Assembly: GCA_019931245.1 (NCBI GenBank)
Contig: JAINDL010000076.1
Location: forward strand, 1 to 64,000
Origin: Bryobacteraceae bacterium CoA2 C42
GTDB taxonomy: Bacteria > Acidobacteriota > Terriglobia > Bryobacterales > Bryobacteraceae
Length of the DNA stretch: 64,000 nt
Direction: 5' to 3'
Part shown: piece by piece, positions 8,234 to 16,271 of the stretch
How the letters are laid out: each line of letters opens with the position of its first letter
How positions within the stretch are numbered: the first letter of the stretch is position 1
Made by a program: the position numbers and the translations under genes
The notes under the pieces: generated by a model
What the model was told of the DNA's origin: nothing
The model's database searches: none
What the model saw: only the letters and a program-made list of their open reading frames with translations

Positions 8234-10777
8234 CTATTGGCGGGAGTATTCGACGCCGGTGGGGGTGAGGCGGATGGTGTCGGTCCAGGTGGGGGCAGTG
8301 ATGATGAGGGCGCCGTCGTCGGCGCGGCGGAAGCCGGTGATTTCGGGTTCGGCGCCGTAGGGTTCGAGGAGGGAGATGAATTCGGTTTTAACGCCGCGGC
8401 GGCGGGCCATGACATAGGGGACCGGCTTGGTCAGATCCTCTCCGAGGCCATTGCCGGTGACTACTTCCGTGCCCGGTTCGCCTAACATCCAGACGCGGAG
8501 GCTCTGGAGGGGTACCTCGAACTCGGCGATCCGCAGCGGGTCGCCCGTTTCATAGAGCAGGTCGATGTCGTCGATGAAGAAGGCTCCTTCGGCGGGCGCG
8601 CCGGTGGTCTGCTGGAGTTCGAGAGATAAGGTGCGGAGAGGGAGATCGATGACCCCATCGTCGTTGCCGAGATAGTGCGTCCAGGTCTGGGGGTTGGTTA
8701 CGGTTACCTCCTTCCAACCGGTCCAGTCGATGGTGAGGAGCGGGGCGACGAAGCGCTCGTCGGTTGTATCGTTCACCCGAAGGGCGATGCGGTGGCGGGA
8801 GCCGTCGCCGTAGATCCTCAGGCGAAGGCCGGCGGGACGGTTGGCGGGCTGAGGGAGATTGGTGATGTTGGGGGTTGAGTAGAGTAAGTAGCCGGGGCCG
8901 CTGAAGCGGTAGTCGAGGCGGCCGGAGCCGGTGCCGGAGGCGGCCTGTTCGCGGGAGGTGGTGAAGGCTCCTTTGACGTTGGTCGTGCTGGCGTAGACGG
9001 AGCCGTAGGCGCCGAGGCGGGCGCGGGCGCCATCGAAGCGGAGCTGCCAGTCGCCGGGGGCGGGGGCGGAGCGGTTGTTGGTGAGGTGCTGGTAGCCCAT
9101 GGCGCGGGGCAGGGGCGGAGCGGGGACGAGGGGCAGGGAGGTGAGGACCTCGCCCTGGTTGTGGTACGCCCAGTCGAACTGGTGGGGCTGCTGATCGGTG
9201 GCGGCGGCTTCAAAGAGATCGAGAGTGTATTCGCTGGTATGGAGGAGGGAGCGGGTGAGGCTGGCTTGGGGATAGGCCTGGCCGGCCGAGGCGCGGACGA
9301 AGGAGAAGTTGGGTTCGAACTGGCTGGCGAGGAGTTGGCCGGTGGCGGCGGCCTGGGTGCGCTCGTCGACGGTGATGGTGTTGTGGGCGATGGTTTGCTG
9401 ATCCCAGGTGGCATGGGTGGGGGCGCCGTAGGCCTGGGTGCCGGGGTCGATGGCGAGGATGCCGCCGCGGGCGTAGGAGACGAAGTTGAGCTTGTCGTAG
9501 TGGCCGTGGCCGCCGCCGTGGGGGCCGTACTTGAGAATCAGCGTATGGTCGGAGGGGGCGGGGGCGCGGAGGACGGCGTAGCCGGAGTCGGGGAGCAGGG
9601 CGCTGGTGAGCGGGGCGGGCGGGGCGGCGGGGAGTTCGGGGACGCCGAACAGAAGGGCTTCGCGGCCGCGGGCGCGGGAGGCGGCGAGGAGGGCGAACAG
9701 GGGATCGCCCCAGCGGGCGTAGGCGGATTCGTACCAGCGGCTGTAGTTTTGGAGGTTGACGGTGACGGCGTCGTTGAAGGGCGGGAGGGTGCCGCCGGGT
9801 AGGGCGAAGCGCAGGGGAGCGGAGAAGAGATTCTGGAGCGAGGGTTCGGCGAAGAGGCTGGATTCTCCGGCGCGGGCGGCGAGTTCGGCGGTTTGCCAGA
9901 GGGCGTCGAGGGCGTAGTAGTGATAGGTAAAGCTGCCTTCGTACCAGAAGCCGTCGGGGGTGACGGATTGGCGGAGCTGGAAGCGGAGGCCGCTGGGGCC
10001 GTCGAGGGCCTGGGAGAGGAGGGGGCTGTCGTTGAGGGTGACGGCGACGGCGGCGAGGGCGGCGTTGTGCCAGGACTGCCAGTTGGAGATGCCGGCGTCG
10101 TGGCGGAGGATGGTGGCGGCGGCTTCGCGGAGGAGGTGGCGTTCGATGCGGGCGGATTGATCGGGAGAGAGGATGTCGGCACCCTGGAGGAGATCGAAGG
10201 CCCAGGCGAGGGGGAGGAGCCAGATGGCTTCATCGAGGGTTTGGGCGTGGACGCGGGCGCCGGAGCGGGTGTTGCGATTGTCGCGGTCGTGGAGGGGGAG
10301 GGCGGGGTAGCGTTCGGCGTAGGCGTTGAGGATCCAGGCGGCTTTTTCGGCGTAGGTGATGTTGCCGGTGAGGCGGTAGGCGAGGGCGAGGTCGCGGGCG
10401 GCGTTGGCGAGGGCGTCGTGGCGGTTGGCGTAGATGACCTGGTCGTAGGGCCAGCCGGTGAGGCGGCGGTTATCGCTGGGGCAGACGTGGCCGTTGGGCG
10501 GTTCAAAGCGGAGGGGGACGCCGGTGGTGGGGCAGACGTACCAGTGGGGCCACTGGCCGCCTTCGGGAGGGAGGGCGAGTTCGCGGAGGCCGAAGCGGGC
10601 GAGGTGGGACTGGGGCCAGGAGTCGGCGGTATTGATGAGGGTGGCGCGGACGGCGGCGGCCCAGCCGTACTGGCTGATGTTTTCCTGGAGGCGGGCGAGA
10701 TCGGCATCCGGGAGGAGCCGCGACTGGGCGGAGAGGCAGCCGTGGCTCACGAGGGCGGCGAGGAGGGCGAGGCGCAA
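8234..10777 (-). CDS. Heparinase II/III and alginate-lyase-like polysaccharide lyase
   Basis: The 847-residue protein has a signal-like N-terminus (LALLAALVSHGCLSAQ). An alpha-toroid alginate-lyase-type domain covers ~90-340, with the conserved NWQSWH at 232-237 and FWYEGSFTYHYYAL near 277-290. A heparinase II/III-like beta-sheet domain covers ~400-560 (KYGPHGGGHGHYDKLNF, 416-432; AIDPGTQAYG; TIAHNTITVDERTQ). The remaining ~280 residues resemble a carbohydrate-binding module. Such enzymes cleave uronic-acid polysaccharides by beta-elimination in the periplasm or outside the cell. The only workable start is TTG, five bases after the upstream gene's stop and without a clear ribosome site, so translation may depend on re-initiation. 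Confidence 0.82.
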   Translation of the reverse strand: MRLALLAALVSHGCLSAQSRLLPDADLARLQENISQYGWAAAVRATLINTADSWPQSHLARFGLRELALPPEGGQWPHWYVCPTTGVPLRFEPPNGHVCPSDNRRLTGWPYDQVIYANRHDALANAARDLALAYRLTGNITYAEKAAWILNAYAERYPALPLHDRDNRNTRSGARVHAQTLDEAIWLLPLAWAFDLLQGADILSPDQSARIERHLLREAAATILRHDAGISNWQSWHNAALAAVAVTLNDSPLLSQALDGPSGLRFQLRQSVTPDGFWYEGSFTYHYYALDALWQTAELAARAGESSLFAEPSLQNLFSAPLRFALPGGTLPPFNDAVTVNLQNYSRWYESAYARWGDPLFALLAASRARGREALLFGVPELPAAPPAPLTSALLPDSGYAVLRAPAPSDHTLILKYGPHGGGHGHYDKLNFVSYARGGILAIDPGTQAYGAPTHATWDQQTIAHNTITVDERTQAAATGQLLASQFEPNFSFVRASAGQAYPQASLTRSLLHTSEYTLDLFEAAATDQQPHQFDWAYHNQGEVLTSLPLVPAPPLPRAMGYQHLTNNRSAPAPGDWQLRFDGARARLGAYGSVYASTTNVKGAFTTSREQAASGTGSGRLDYRFSGPGYLLYSTPNITNLPQPANRPAGLRLRIYGDGSRHRIALRVNDTTDERFVAPLLTIDWTGWKEVTVTNPQTWTHYLGNDDGVIDLPLRTLSLELQQTTGAPAEGAFFIDDIDLLYETGDPLRIAEFEVPLQSLRVWMLGEPGTEVVTGNGLGEDLTKPVPYVMARRRGVKTEFISLLEPYGAEPEITGFRRADDGALIITAPTWTDTIRLTPTGVEYSRQ

Positions 10778-10782
10778 GGGGT

Positions 10783-11430
10783 TCAGAGCACCATGGTATC
10801 GTTTCGGCGGAGGAGCGAGAAGGCGATGTCGCGGCCGTAGCCTTCGAGCATGGCGAGGGAGATCCAGAGAAGGGCGAAGGGTTCGAGGAGGCGGGCGCGG
10901 AGGAGGCGTCCGGCGTCTTCGGGGGCGAAGCCGGCGTCGGCGGCAAGGGAGCGGACGGCGGCTTTGGCGGCGGGGTCGTCGCCGCAGTAGAGGAGGGTGA
11001 CGGGGGCACCGTGAAAGGTGGGGTTTTCCATGATGTTGTAGCCGATGGTGTTGAAGGCTTTGACGACGCGGGCGCCGGGGGCCCAGGCGGCGACCTGTTC
11101 GGCGCCGGAGGTGGTGTTGGCGAACTCGAGACCGGCGAGGGCGGGGAGGAGGGGGTTGGTGGCGTCGATGAGGATTTTGCCTTCCCAGGGGAGGTTGGCG
11201 ACCGCATCGCGGGTGGCGGGCCAGGGGGTGGCGAGGAGGACGATGTCGCTCGAGGCGACGGTTTCGGCGGCGGTGGCGGCGCGGGCGAGGGGACCGGCGG
11301 CGGCGACGAGGGCGGCCATGCGGGGGGAGTCCGGTTCGCGGGAGGCGAACAGGACGGGGTGGCCGGCGGCGGCCCAGCGGCGGCCGAGGGCGCCGCCGAC
11401 GTTACCTGATCCAAGGATTCCGATTTGCAT
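10783..11430 (-). CDS. NADP-binding oxidoreductase (F420H2:NADP-reductase-like)
   Basis: The 215-residue product opens with a Rossmann dinucleotide motif, MQIGILGSGNVGGALG, and contains the ATPW, DATNPL and KAFNTIGYNIMENP segments typical of the NADPH-dependent F420 reductase-like family. Many members are reductases of unknown substrate rather than true F420 enzymes. The ATG at 11430 is preferred over a longer frame because all family homology starts there and a TetR operator lies just upstream. It diverges from the TetR gene at 11506, 75 bases away, the standard layout for a repressor and its target. The heparinase-like gene follows five bases after its stop. Confidence 0.85.
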   Translation of the reverse strand: MQIGILGSGNVGGALGRRWAAAGHPVLFASREPDSPRMAALVAAAGPLARAATAAETVASSDIVLLATPWPATRDAVANLPWEGKILIDATNPLLPALAGLEFANTTSGAEQVAAWAPGARVVKAFNTIGYNIMENPTFHGAPVTLLYCGDDPAAKAAVRSLAADAGFAPEDAGRLLRARLLEPFALLWISLAMLEGYGRDIAFSLLRRNDTMVL

Positions 11431-11462
11431 AAGATGGCTCCGGGTGGGGGGTGTGGTCTCTT

Positions 11463-11479
11463 TACGATACTGTATCGTA
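11463..11479. promoter_or_regulatory. Perfect TetR-type operator palindrome
   Basis: TACGATACTGTATCGTA is a perfect 8-1-8 palindrome centred between the divergent reductase (start 11430) and TetR regulator (start 11506). Size, symmetry and position are typical of TetR-family operators. It would control both genes. Confidence 0.8.
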
Positions 11480-11505
11480 TCTAAAATGATTGTCAAGATG
11501 GGAGG

Positions 11506-12096
11506 GTGGCAAGCGAGAAGATTGCGGGGCGGGGGCCGGGGCGTCCGCGGGACGGTGAGGCCGAGGCGCGGATTCTGCAGGCGGCTTTGCGCTTGCTGGC
11601 GGAGCAGGGGTATACGCGGATGTCGCTCGACGGGGTGGCGGAGGAGGCGGGGGTGAGCAAGCCGACGATTTACCGGCGGTGGTCTTCGAAGGCGGATCTG
11701 GCGACGGCGGCGTTGCGGACGATCCAGACGAGTGAGCCGGTGGTGGCGACGGGTACGACGGCGGGGGATTTGACGGCGGCGCTGCAGAACTTTGCGCGGT
11801 CGCTGCTGCGGCCGAACGGGATGTCGTTGATTGGGACGGTGCTGGCGGAGGAGGGGCACACGCCGGAGTTGTTGGCGCTGTTTCGGGAGAGGCTGGTGGC
11901 GAACCGGCGGGCGCAGTTGCTGGGCATCTTGCGGCGGGCGCAGCGGGGTGGGGAGTTGCGGGCGGGGGTGAGTTTGGACGCGGCGGTGAACCTGCTGGTG
12001 GGGGCGTTTTATGCGCGGTATCTGGCGTCGTCGACGATTCCGCCGGGGTTTGCGCGGGAGTTGGTGGAGGTGGTTTGGCGGGGGATGGCGAAGTAG
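11506..12096 (+). CDS. TetR/AcrR family transcriptional regulator
   Basis: The 196-residue protein starts at GTG 11506. An N-terminal DNA-binding domain covers residues ~14-60 (ARILQAALRLLAEQGYTRMSLDGVAEEAGVSKPTIYRRW), and a C-terminal ligand-binding domain resembles the TetR_C/AcrR group. It should act as a ligand-responsive repressor of the divergent oxidoreductase and of itself through the palindrome at 11463-11479. The ligand cannot be predicted. Confidence 0.93.
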   Translation: MASEKIAGRGPGRPRDGEAEARILQAALRLLAEQGYTRMSLDGVAEEAGVSKPTIYRRWSSKADLATAALRTIQTSEPVVATGTTAGDLTAALQNFARSLLRPNGMSLIGTVLAEEGHTPELLALFRERLVANRRAQLLGILRRAQRGGELRAGVSLDAAVNLLVGAFYARYLASSTIPPGFARELVEVVWRGMAK

Positions 12097-12145
12097 GGGA
12101 CGTTCTCCGGGAGGGGGCTGTCGGTCACGCCGGGCAGGGGGAGGC

Positions 12146-12176
12146 AGCCAGAGGGCCTGCAGGGACTCTGGCTTTT
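12146..12176 (+). terminator. Candidate intrinsic terminator after the TetR gene
   Basis: AGCCAGAG (12146-12153) pairs with CTCTGGCT (12166-12173) around a 12-base loop. A short T run (TTTT, 12173-12176) follows. It lies 50 bases past the TetR stop, between convergent genes. The T tract is short, so strength is uncertain. Confidence 0.5.
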
Positions 12177-12211
12177 CCGGGGTGGCGAGATAGGCCGCAG
12201 GGAAGCGCGGA

Positions 12212-13423
12212 TCAGGCTTGGATGCGGTAGAGGTGGCGGTCGCCGCGGAGGTAGAGGGCTCCGCCGGAGACGGCGAGAGAAGCGAGGGTGCGTTCGCCGA
12301 TTTCGTTGCGGGCGACCTCCTGGTAAGTGGCGCCGGGGGTGAGGACGGTGCATTCGCCCTCTTCGCTGAGGAAGTAGATTTTGCCCGCGGCGTAGACGGG
12401 GGAGGCCGAGTGGTTGCCGCCGATGCGGTGCTGCCAGGCGAGTTTGCCGGATTTGGCGTCGAGACAGGTGGCGACGCCGTTGTCGCTCACCATGTAGAGC
12501 AGGTCGTCGACGACGAGGGGGGAGGGGGTGAGGGGTACGGAGCGGGGGAAGGTCCAGGCGACTTCGGACTGGGTGACGTTGCCGCGGCCGCCTGGGCGGA
12601 CGGCGAACAGGACGGGCTGGAAGAAGCCGGAGCAGATGTAGACGAGGCCGTGGGCGTAGACGGGGCGGGGGACGTTGGAAAAGCCGGAGCCGTACTCGAT
12701 GTACCAGAGTTCCTTGCCGGTGCGGGGGTGGTAGGCGTAGGCGTGATGGGCGCCGGGGCTGATGAGCTGGGGCTGGCCGTCGACGGTGATGAGGAGGGGT
12801 GTGGTGTAGGCCTGGTTGCCTTTGCCGCGGGGCGTTTTCCAGCGGACGCGGCCGGTGGCGGTGTCGAGGGCGACGACGAACTGGGCGTCGAAGCCGTCGC
12901 AGCTGATGATGAGGAGGTCTTCAAAGAGGGCGGGGGAGCCGCCGGGGCCGTGCTGGGGTTCGTAGCGGAGGACCTGCTTCCAGAGGATTTCGCCTTTGGT
13001 ATTGAGGCAGGCTGTACCGAAGAAGCCGTAGTGGACGTAGAGGCGGTCGCGCTGGACGATGACGGTGGGTGAGGCGTAGCTGTTTTTGGCGTGGACGCCG
13101 GGGCCGGCGCCGGCGGCGCGGAAGAGTTCGGTATCGAGGGTGATTTTGCCGGAGGCGGTGTCGAGGGCGAGGAGGCGGAGGGAGGTATTTTTGTCCGTGG
13201 CCGTGGTCAGGTAGAGGCGGTCGCCGGAGATGGCGGGGCTGGACCAGCCGGAGCCGGGGAGGGGGGATTTCCAGCGGACGTTTTTGGAGTCGGTCCAGGT
13301 GGTGGGGAGACCTTGTTCGATGGAGTGGCCCTGGCCGCCGGGGCCGCGGAACTGTGGCCAGTCTTCGGCGTAGAGGGGCGCGGCGAGGAGGTGGGTGAGG
13401 AGGGAGCGGCGGTGCATGGCCAC
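12212..13423 (-). CDS. Secreted PQQ/BamB-like beta-propeller protein
   Basis: The 403-residue protein has a weak export signal (MHRRSLLTHLLAAPLYAEDW; the start could be the second Met, two codons in). Repeated propeller blades follow with tryptophan-docking patterns such as RLLALDTASGKITL, VVALDTATGRVRWKT and TCLDAKSGKLAWQH. The opening WPQFRGPGGQGHS matches a family common in Acidobacteriota and Planctomycetota. Members are periplasmic or surface scaffolds; most are not shown to bind PQQ. It stands alone between a TetR gene and a two-component pair. Confidence 0.85.
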   Translation of the reverse strand: MAMHRRSLLTHLLAAPLYAEDWPQFRGPGGQGHSIEQGLPTTWTDSKNVRWKSPLPGSGWSSPAISGDRLYLTTATDKNTSLRLLALDTASGKITLDTELFRAAGAGPGVHAKNSYASPTVIVQRDRLYVHYGFFGTACLNTKGEILWKQVLRYEPQHGPGGSPALFEDLLIISCDGFDAQFVVALDTATGRVRWKTPRGKGNQAYTTPLLITVDGQPQLISPGAHHAYAYHPRTGKELWYIEYGSGFSNVPRPVYAHGLVYICSGFFQPVLFAVRPGGRGNVTQSEVAWTFPRSVPLTPSPLVVDDLLYMVSDNGVATCLDAKSGKLAWQHRIGGNHSASPVYAAGKIYFLSEEGECTVLTPGATYQEVARNEIGERTLASLAVSGGALYLRGDRHLYRIQA

Positions 13424-13458
13424 TATTGAATCACGGGAGGGCGGGGCGGCGGCAGGGG

Positions 13459-14133
13459 TTAGGGGCGGGAGGAGACGAGTCCTTCGCGGAGGGCCTTCGA
13501 GACGGCGGCGGTGTTGGTGGTGACCTGGAGTTTTTCGTAGACGCGCCGGATGTGGGTGGCGACGGTGTGGACGCTGACGTGTAGGCGGGCGGCGATCTCC
13601 TTTTTGATGAGTCCCTGGACCATGAACTCGAGGACTTCGCGTTCGCGGTCGGTGAGGGAGTAGTCGGGGGAGCGGAGGGCGTGGGCGGCCATGCTGCTGA
13701 AGCGTTCGAGGACGAGTTTGGCGACGCGGGGGGTCATGGGGGCGCCGCCGTCGACGGCCTGGCGGATGGCTTCGGCGACTTCGGCGATGCTGGCGGTTTT
13801 GAGGAGATATCCGGCGGCGCCGGCGCAGATGGCGGCGAAGATTTTCTGGGGGGCGTCGAAGACGGTGAGGATGAGGATTTTGGCGCCGGGGTGGAGGGCG
13901 CGAATGCGGGCGATGGCGGAGATGCCGTCGAGGCCGGGGAGGCCGACATCGAGGAGGATGACGTCGGGCAGGGTGGGGTCGTGGAGGCGGGGGAGGGCGT
14001 CTTCAAACGAGGGGAAGCTGCTGGTGCAGCGAAGGCCTTCCATGCGATCGAAGGCGCGGAGGACGCTGTGGCGGTAGCTGGCGTTGTCTTCGATGAGCCA
14101 GACGGTTATTCGGCGGGGGGTGCTGGAGATCAT
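13459..14133 (-). CDS. NarL/FixJ-type response regulator
   Basis: The 224-residue protein has a receiver domain (~8-125) with phospho-acceptor Asp62 (DVILLDVGLPGLDG) and the conserved Lys in AGYLLKTAS. A LuxR-type helix-turn-helix follows (~155-215; LTDREREVLEFMVQGLIKKEIAARLHVS). The ATG at 14133 overlaps the kinase stop as ATGA, so the pair is co-translated. It is expected to be phosphorylated by the adjacent kinase. Targets are unknown; the divergent PQQ-dehydrogenase gene beyond the kinase is an attractive candidate. Confidence 0.95.
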   Translation of the reverse strand: MISSTPRRITVWLIEDNASYRHSVLRAFDRMEGLRCTSSFPSFEDALPRLHDPTLPDVILLDVGLPGLDGISAIARIRALHPGAKILILTVFDAPQKIFAAICAGAAGYLLKTASIAEVAEAIRQAVDGGAPMTPRVAKLVLERFSSMAAHALRSPDYSLTDREREVLEFMVQGLIKKEIAARLHVSVHTVATHIRRVYEKLQVTTNTAAVSKALREGLVSSRP

Positions 14134-16148
14134 ACGGGGGCTCGAAAGTCGACGGTGGTACCGCGTCCGGCCGCGCTGGCAAAGCAGGCGGCACCGCCGA
14201 GGCGTTCGGCGCGCTGGCGGATGTTGTTGAGTCCGTGGCCCTGGGCGGCGGAGGCGGGAGAGAAGCCGCGGCCGTTGTCGTCGATGCGGAAGGAGAAAGC
14301 GCCGCGGTGGGCGGTGATTTCGACGCGGATGGAGGTGGCTTCGGCGTGGCGGACGACGTTGTGGAGGGCTTCTTTGAAGGCGAACAGGACGTTGCGGCGG
14401 AACTCGAGGTTGAGTTCCTGGGGCGGGGCCTGTTCGTGGACGACGATATCGAAGTGATGGCCGGCGAGGAGCCGGCGGGTGACCTCTCTGAGTTGGGTGA
14501 TGAGTTCGCGGGAGTCGATGCGGTGGGCGTCGAGGAGCCAGACGATATCGCGCATGGATCCGGCGGTGGCCACGGTGGTGGCTTCGATTTCGCGGAGGTC
14601 GGCGAGGACGGGTTCGGGGGTGCCTTCGGTGGTTTGGGCGACCTGGGTGGTAAGGCGAATGCTGCCGAGGGAGCTGCCGATTTCGTCGTGGAGGTCGCGG
14701 GCGAGGCGTTCGCGGAGTTCGCGGAGCTGTTGTTCGCGTTTGCGGCGGGAGAAGAGGAGGGAGCCGGCGAGGCCACCGGCGAGGAGGAGGGCGAGGGAGC
14801 CGGCGACGATGGCGGCGAAGGTTTGGGTTTCGTCGATGATGGCGGCGCGGCGGGTTTCGAGGTGTTGGCCGGCCTGTTCGAGTTGGGCGCGGCGGGCGAG
14901 TCCGAGGAGCCATTGATCGAGGGGGGCGAGGCGATGCTGGCTGCTGAAGCCGTCGACGAGATAGGAGAGGGCCCAGGTGGGGCCTTTGGGGAACATGCCG
15001 GCGATGTGGGGCAGAGGAGGGCCGGAGAGGAAGTCGAGGGCCTGGACCGGGCGGCCGCGGGCGAGGTTGTGGTTTCCGCTGAGCACTTCGAGTTCGGCGA
15101 GGGCGAACAGGTAGCGGGCGCGGGGGTCGTGGATACCGTAGAGTTTGGTGGCGGTGACGCGGACGTAGCGGGCGGGGAGGCGGCGGGCGGGGATGGCGAC
15201 GATGTTGTCGCCGGGGTTAATGAAGTCGCGTTGGGAGTGGTCGGCGAGGAGGAGGGGTTTTGCGAATGTGGGTTCGAGGGCGGCTTCGACGCGGAAGCGG
15301 AGGGGGAAGCCGTAGCCTGGGGTGGGGCTGTCCTGGGGATGGGCGGGAAGGAGGCGGACTTCATCGAGGGGGAGGACGGCGCCGAGGTCTACCTGGACCC
15401 ATTTGGGGTGGTCGGGGAGTTTTTCGGGCAGGGAGCAGTAGCCGTGGGTGAGGCTGCGTTCGGGTTGGATGGGGAGCCCGAGGTTGGATTGATGGTCGAC
15501 GAGGTTTTCGTCGAGCCAAACGGGGGCGTTGGCGGTGGTGAGTTTGTTCCAGGGAAGGACGGTGGCGCCGGCGGCGACATTGCGTCCGTGGGAGATGACC
15601 ATGACCTCGCCGAGGGCGACGAGCCAGATGCGATCGTCCTGGCGCCAGCGTTCGCCGGCGTAGATGCGGAGGTAGCGGGCGCGGCGGCCGAGGCCGTGGG
15701 CGAGGTAGGGATAGGGGCCGGGGTTGGGATAGGGCTTGAGGACCTCCCGGGCGATGGTGGTGAAGTTTTCGAAGGCGGGGTCGTCGGTGAGGTCGATCTG
15801 GAAGCGGCTGGGGAAGCCGTAACCGGGTTCGAGGAAGCCGGCGCCGCCGCCGACGGGGATGAGGGCGACGAGGTCAACCGGGTAGGAGGCGCCGAGGTCG
15901 ATGATGATCCAGAAGGGCTTTTTGGGAAGGGGGGTGTAGCTGCTGTGGAATCCGCGGCGAATGCCGGCGCCGCCGAGCAGGAGCGGGGGCAGGTGGGTCA
16001 AATCGTTGCGGATCCGGTTGATTTCTCGCTCGATCTGCCGGAGTTCAGGCCGCAGGAGGCTGAGGGCGTCGAGCGGGTGGACGAAGGCCGGCAGCGAGGG
16101 AGCGAACAGCAGGAGGAGGGCGACGAACGGGGAACGGGGGCGATACAT
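14130..16148 (-). CDS. HisKA_3 sensor kinase with two discoidin-like extracellular domains
   Basis: The 672-residue protein has a signal/anchor at 1-~22. Two F5/8-type-C (galactose-binding-like) segments follow: the first around FWIIIDLGASYPVDLVALIP, the second around KWVQVDLGAVLPLDEVRLLP. Each has a GYGFP motif and an ARYLRIYA/ARYVRVTA strand. A single membrane helix lies near 437-460. The cytoplasmic kinase core is HisKA_3: phospho-acceptor His487 (DLHDEIGSS), N-box EALHNVVRHAEAT, G-boxes DNGRGF and GHGLNNIRQRAERLGG. Discoidin folds bind carbohydrates or phospholipids, so sensing of an extracellular glycan is a reasonable inference. It diverges from the PQQ dehydrogenase gene 123 bases away. 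Confidence 0.85.
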   Translation of the reverse strand: MYRPRSPFVALLLLFAPSLPAFVHPLDALSLLRPELRQIEREINRIRNDLTHLPPLLLGGAGIRRGFHSSYTPLPKKPFWIIIDLGASYPVDLVALIPVGGGAGFLEPGYGFPSRFQIDLTDDPAFENFTTIAREVLKPYPNPGPYPYLAHGLGRRARYLRIYAGERWRQDDRIWLVALGEVMVISHGRNVAAGATVLPWNKLTTANAPVWLDENLVDHQSNLGLPIQPERSLTHGYCSLPEKLPDHPKWVQVDLGAVLPLDEVRLLPAHPQDSPTPGYGFPLRFRVEAALEPTFAKPLLLADHSQRDFINPGDNIVAIPARRLPARYVRVTATKLYGIHDPRARYLFALAELEVLSGNHNLARGRPVQALDFLSGPPLPHIAGMFPKGPTWALSYLVDGFSSQHRLAPLDQWLLGLARRAQLEQAGQHLETRRAAIIDETQTFAAIVAGSLALLLAGGLAGSLLFSRRKREQQLRELRERLARDLHDEIGSSLGSIRLTTQVAQTTEGTPEPVLADLREIEATTVATAGSMRDIVWLLDAHRIDSRELITQLREVTRRLLAGHHFDIVVHEQAPPQELNLEFRRNVLFAFKEALHNVVRHAEATSIRVEITAHRGAFSFRIDDNGRGFSPASAAQGHGLNNIRQRAERLGGAACFASAAGRGTTVDFRAPV

Positions 16149-16271
16149 GGGCGGCCGCGCTCTTCAATTCTATGCAAAGCCGGGCGTTGGTACAGGGTGT
16201 TTCGGTCGCACGATCGTGGGATGTCCCTGGGGGCGGGGCGCCGGATAGACTTGCTGGGAAGAAAAGTAAGG

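Noticed and set aside
9893-10840. Long plus-strand frame antisense to the heparinase-like gene
   Set aside because: Gly/Glu/Val-rich shadow with no domain. The minus strand carries the conserved lyase motifs.
14235-16271. Very long plus-strand open frame antisense to the sensor kinase
   Set aside because: Its translation is Gly/Glu/Ala/Val-rich without motifs, as expected antisense to a high-GC gene. Homology starts only at 16272.
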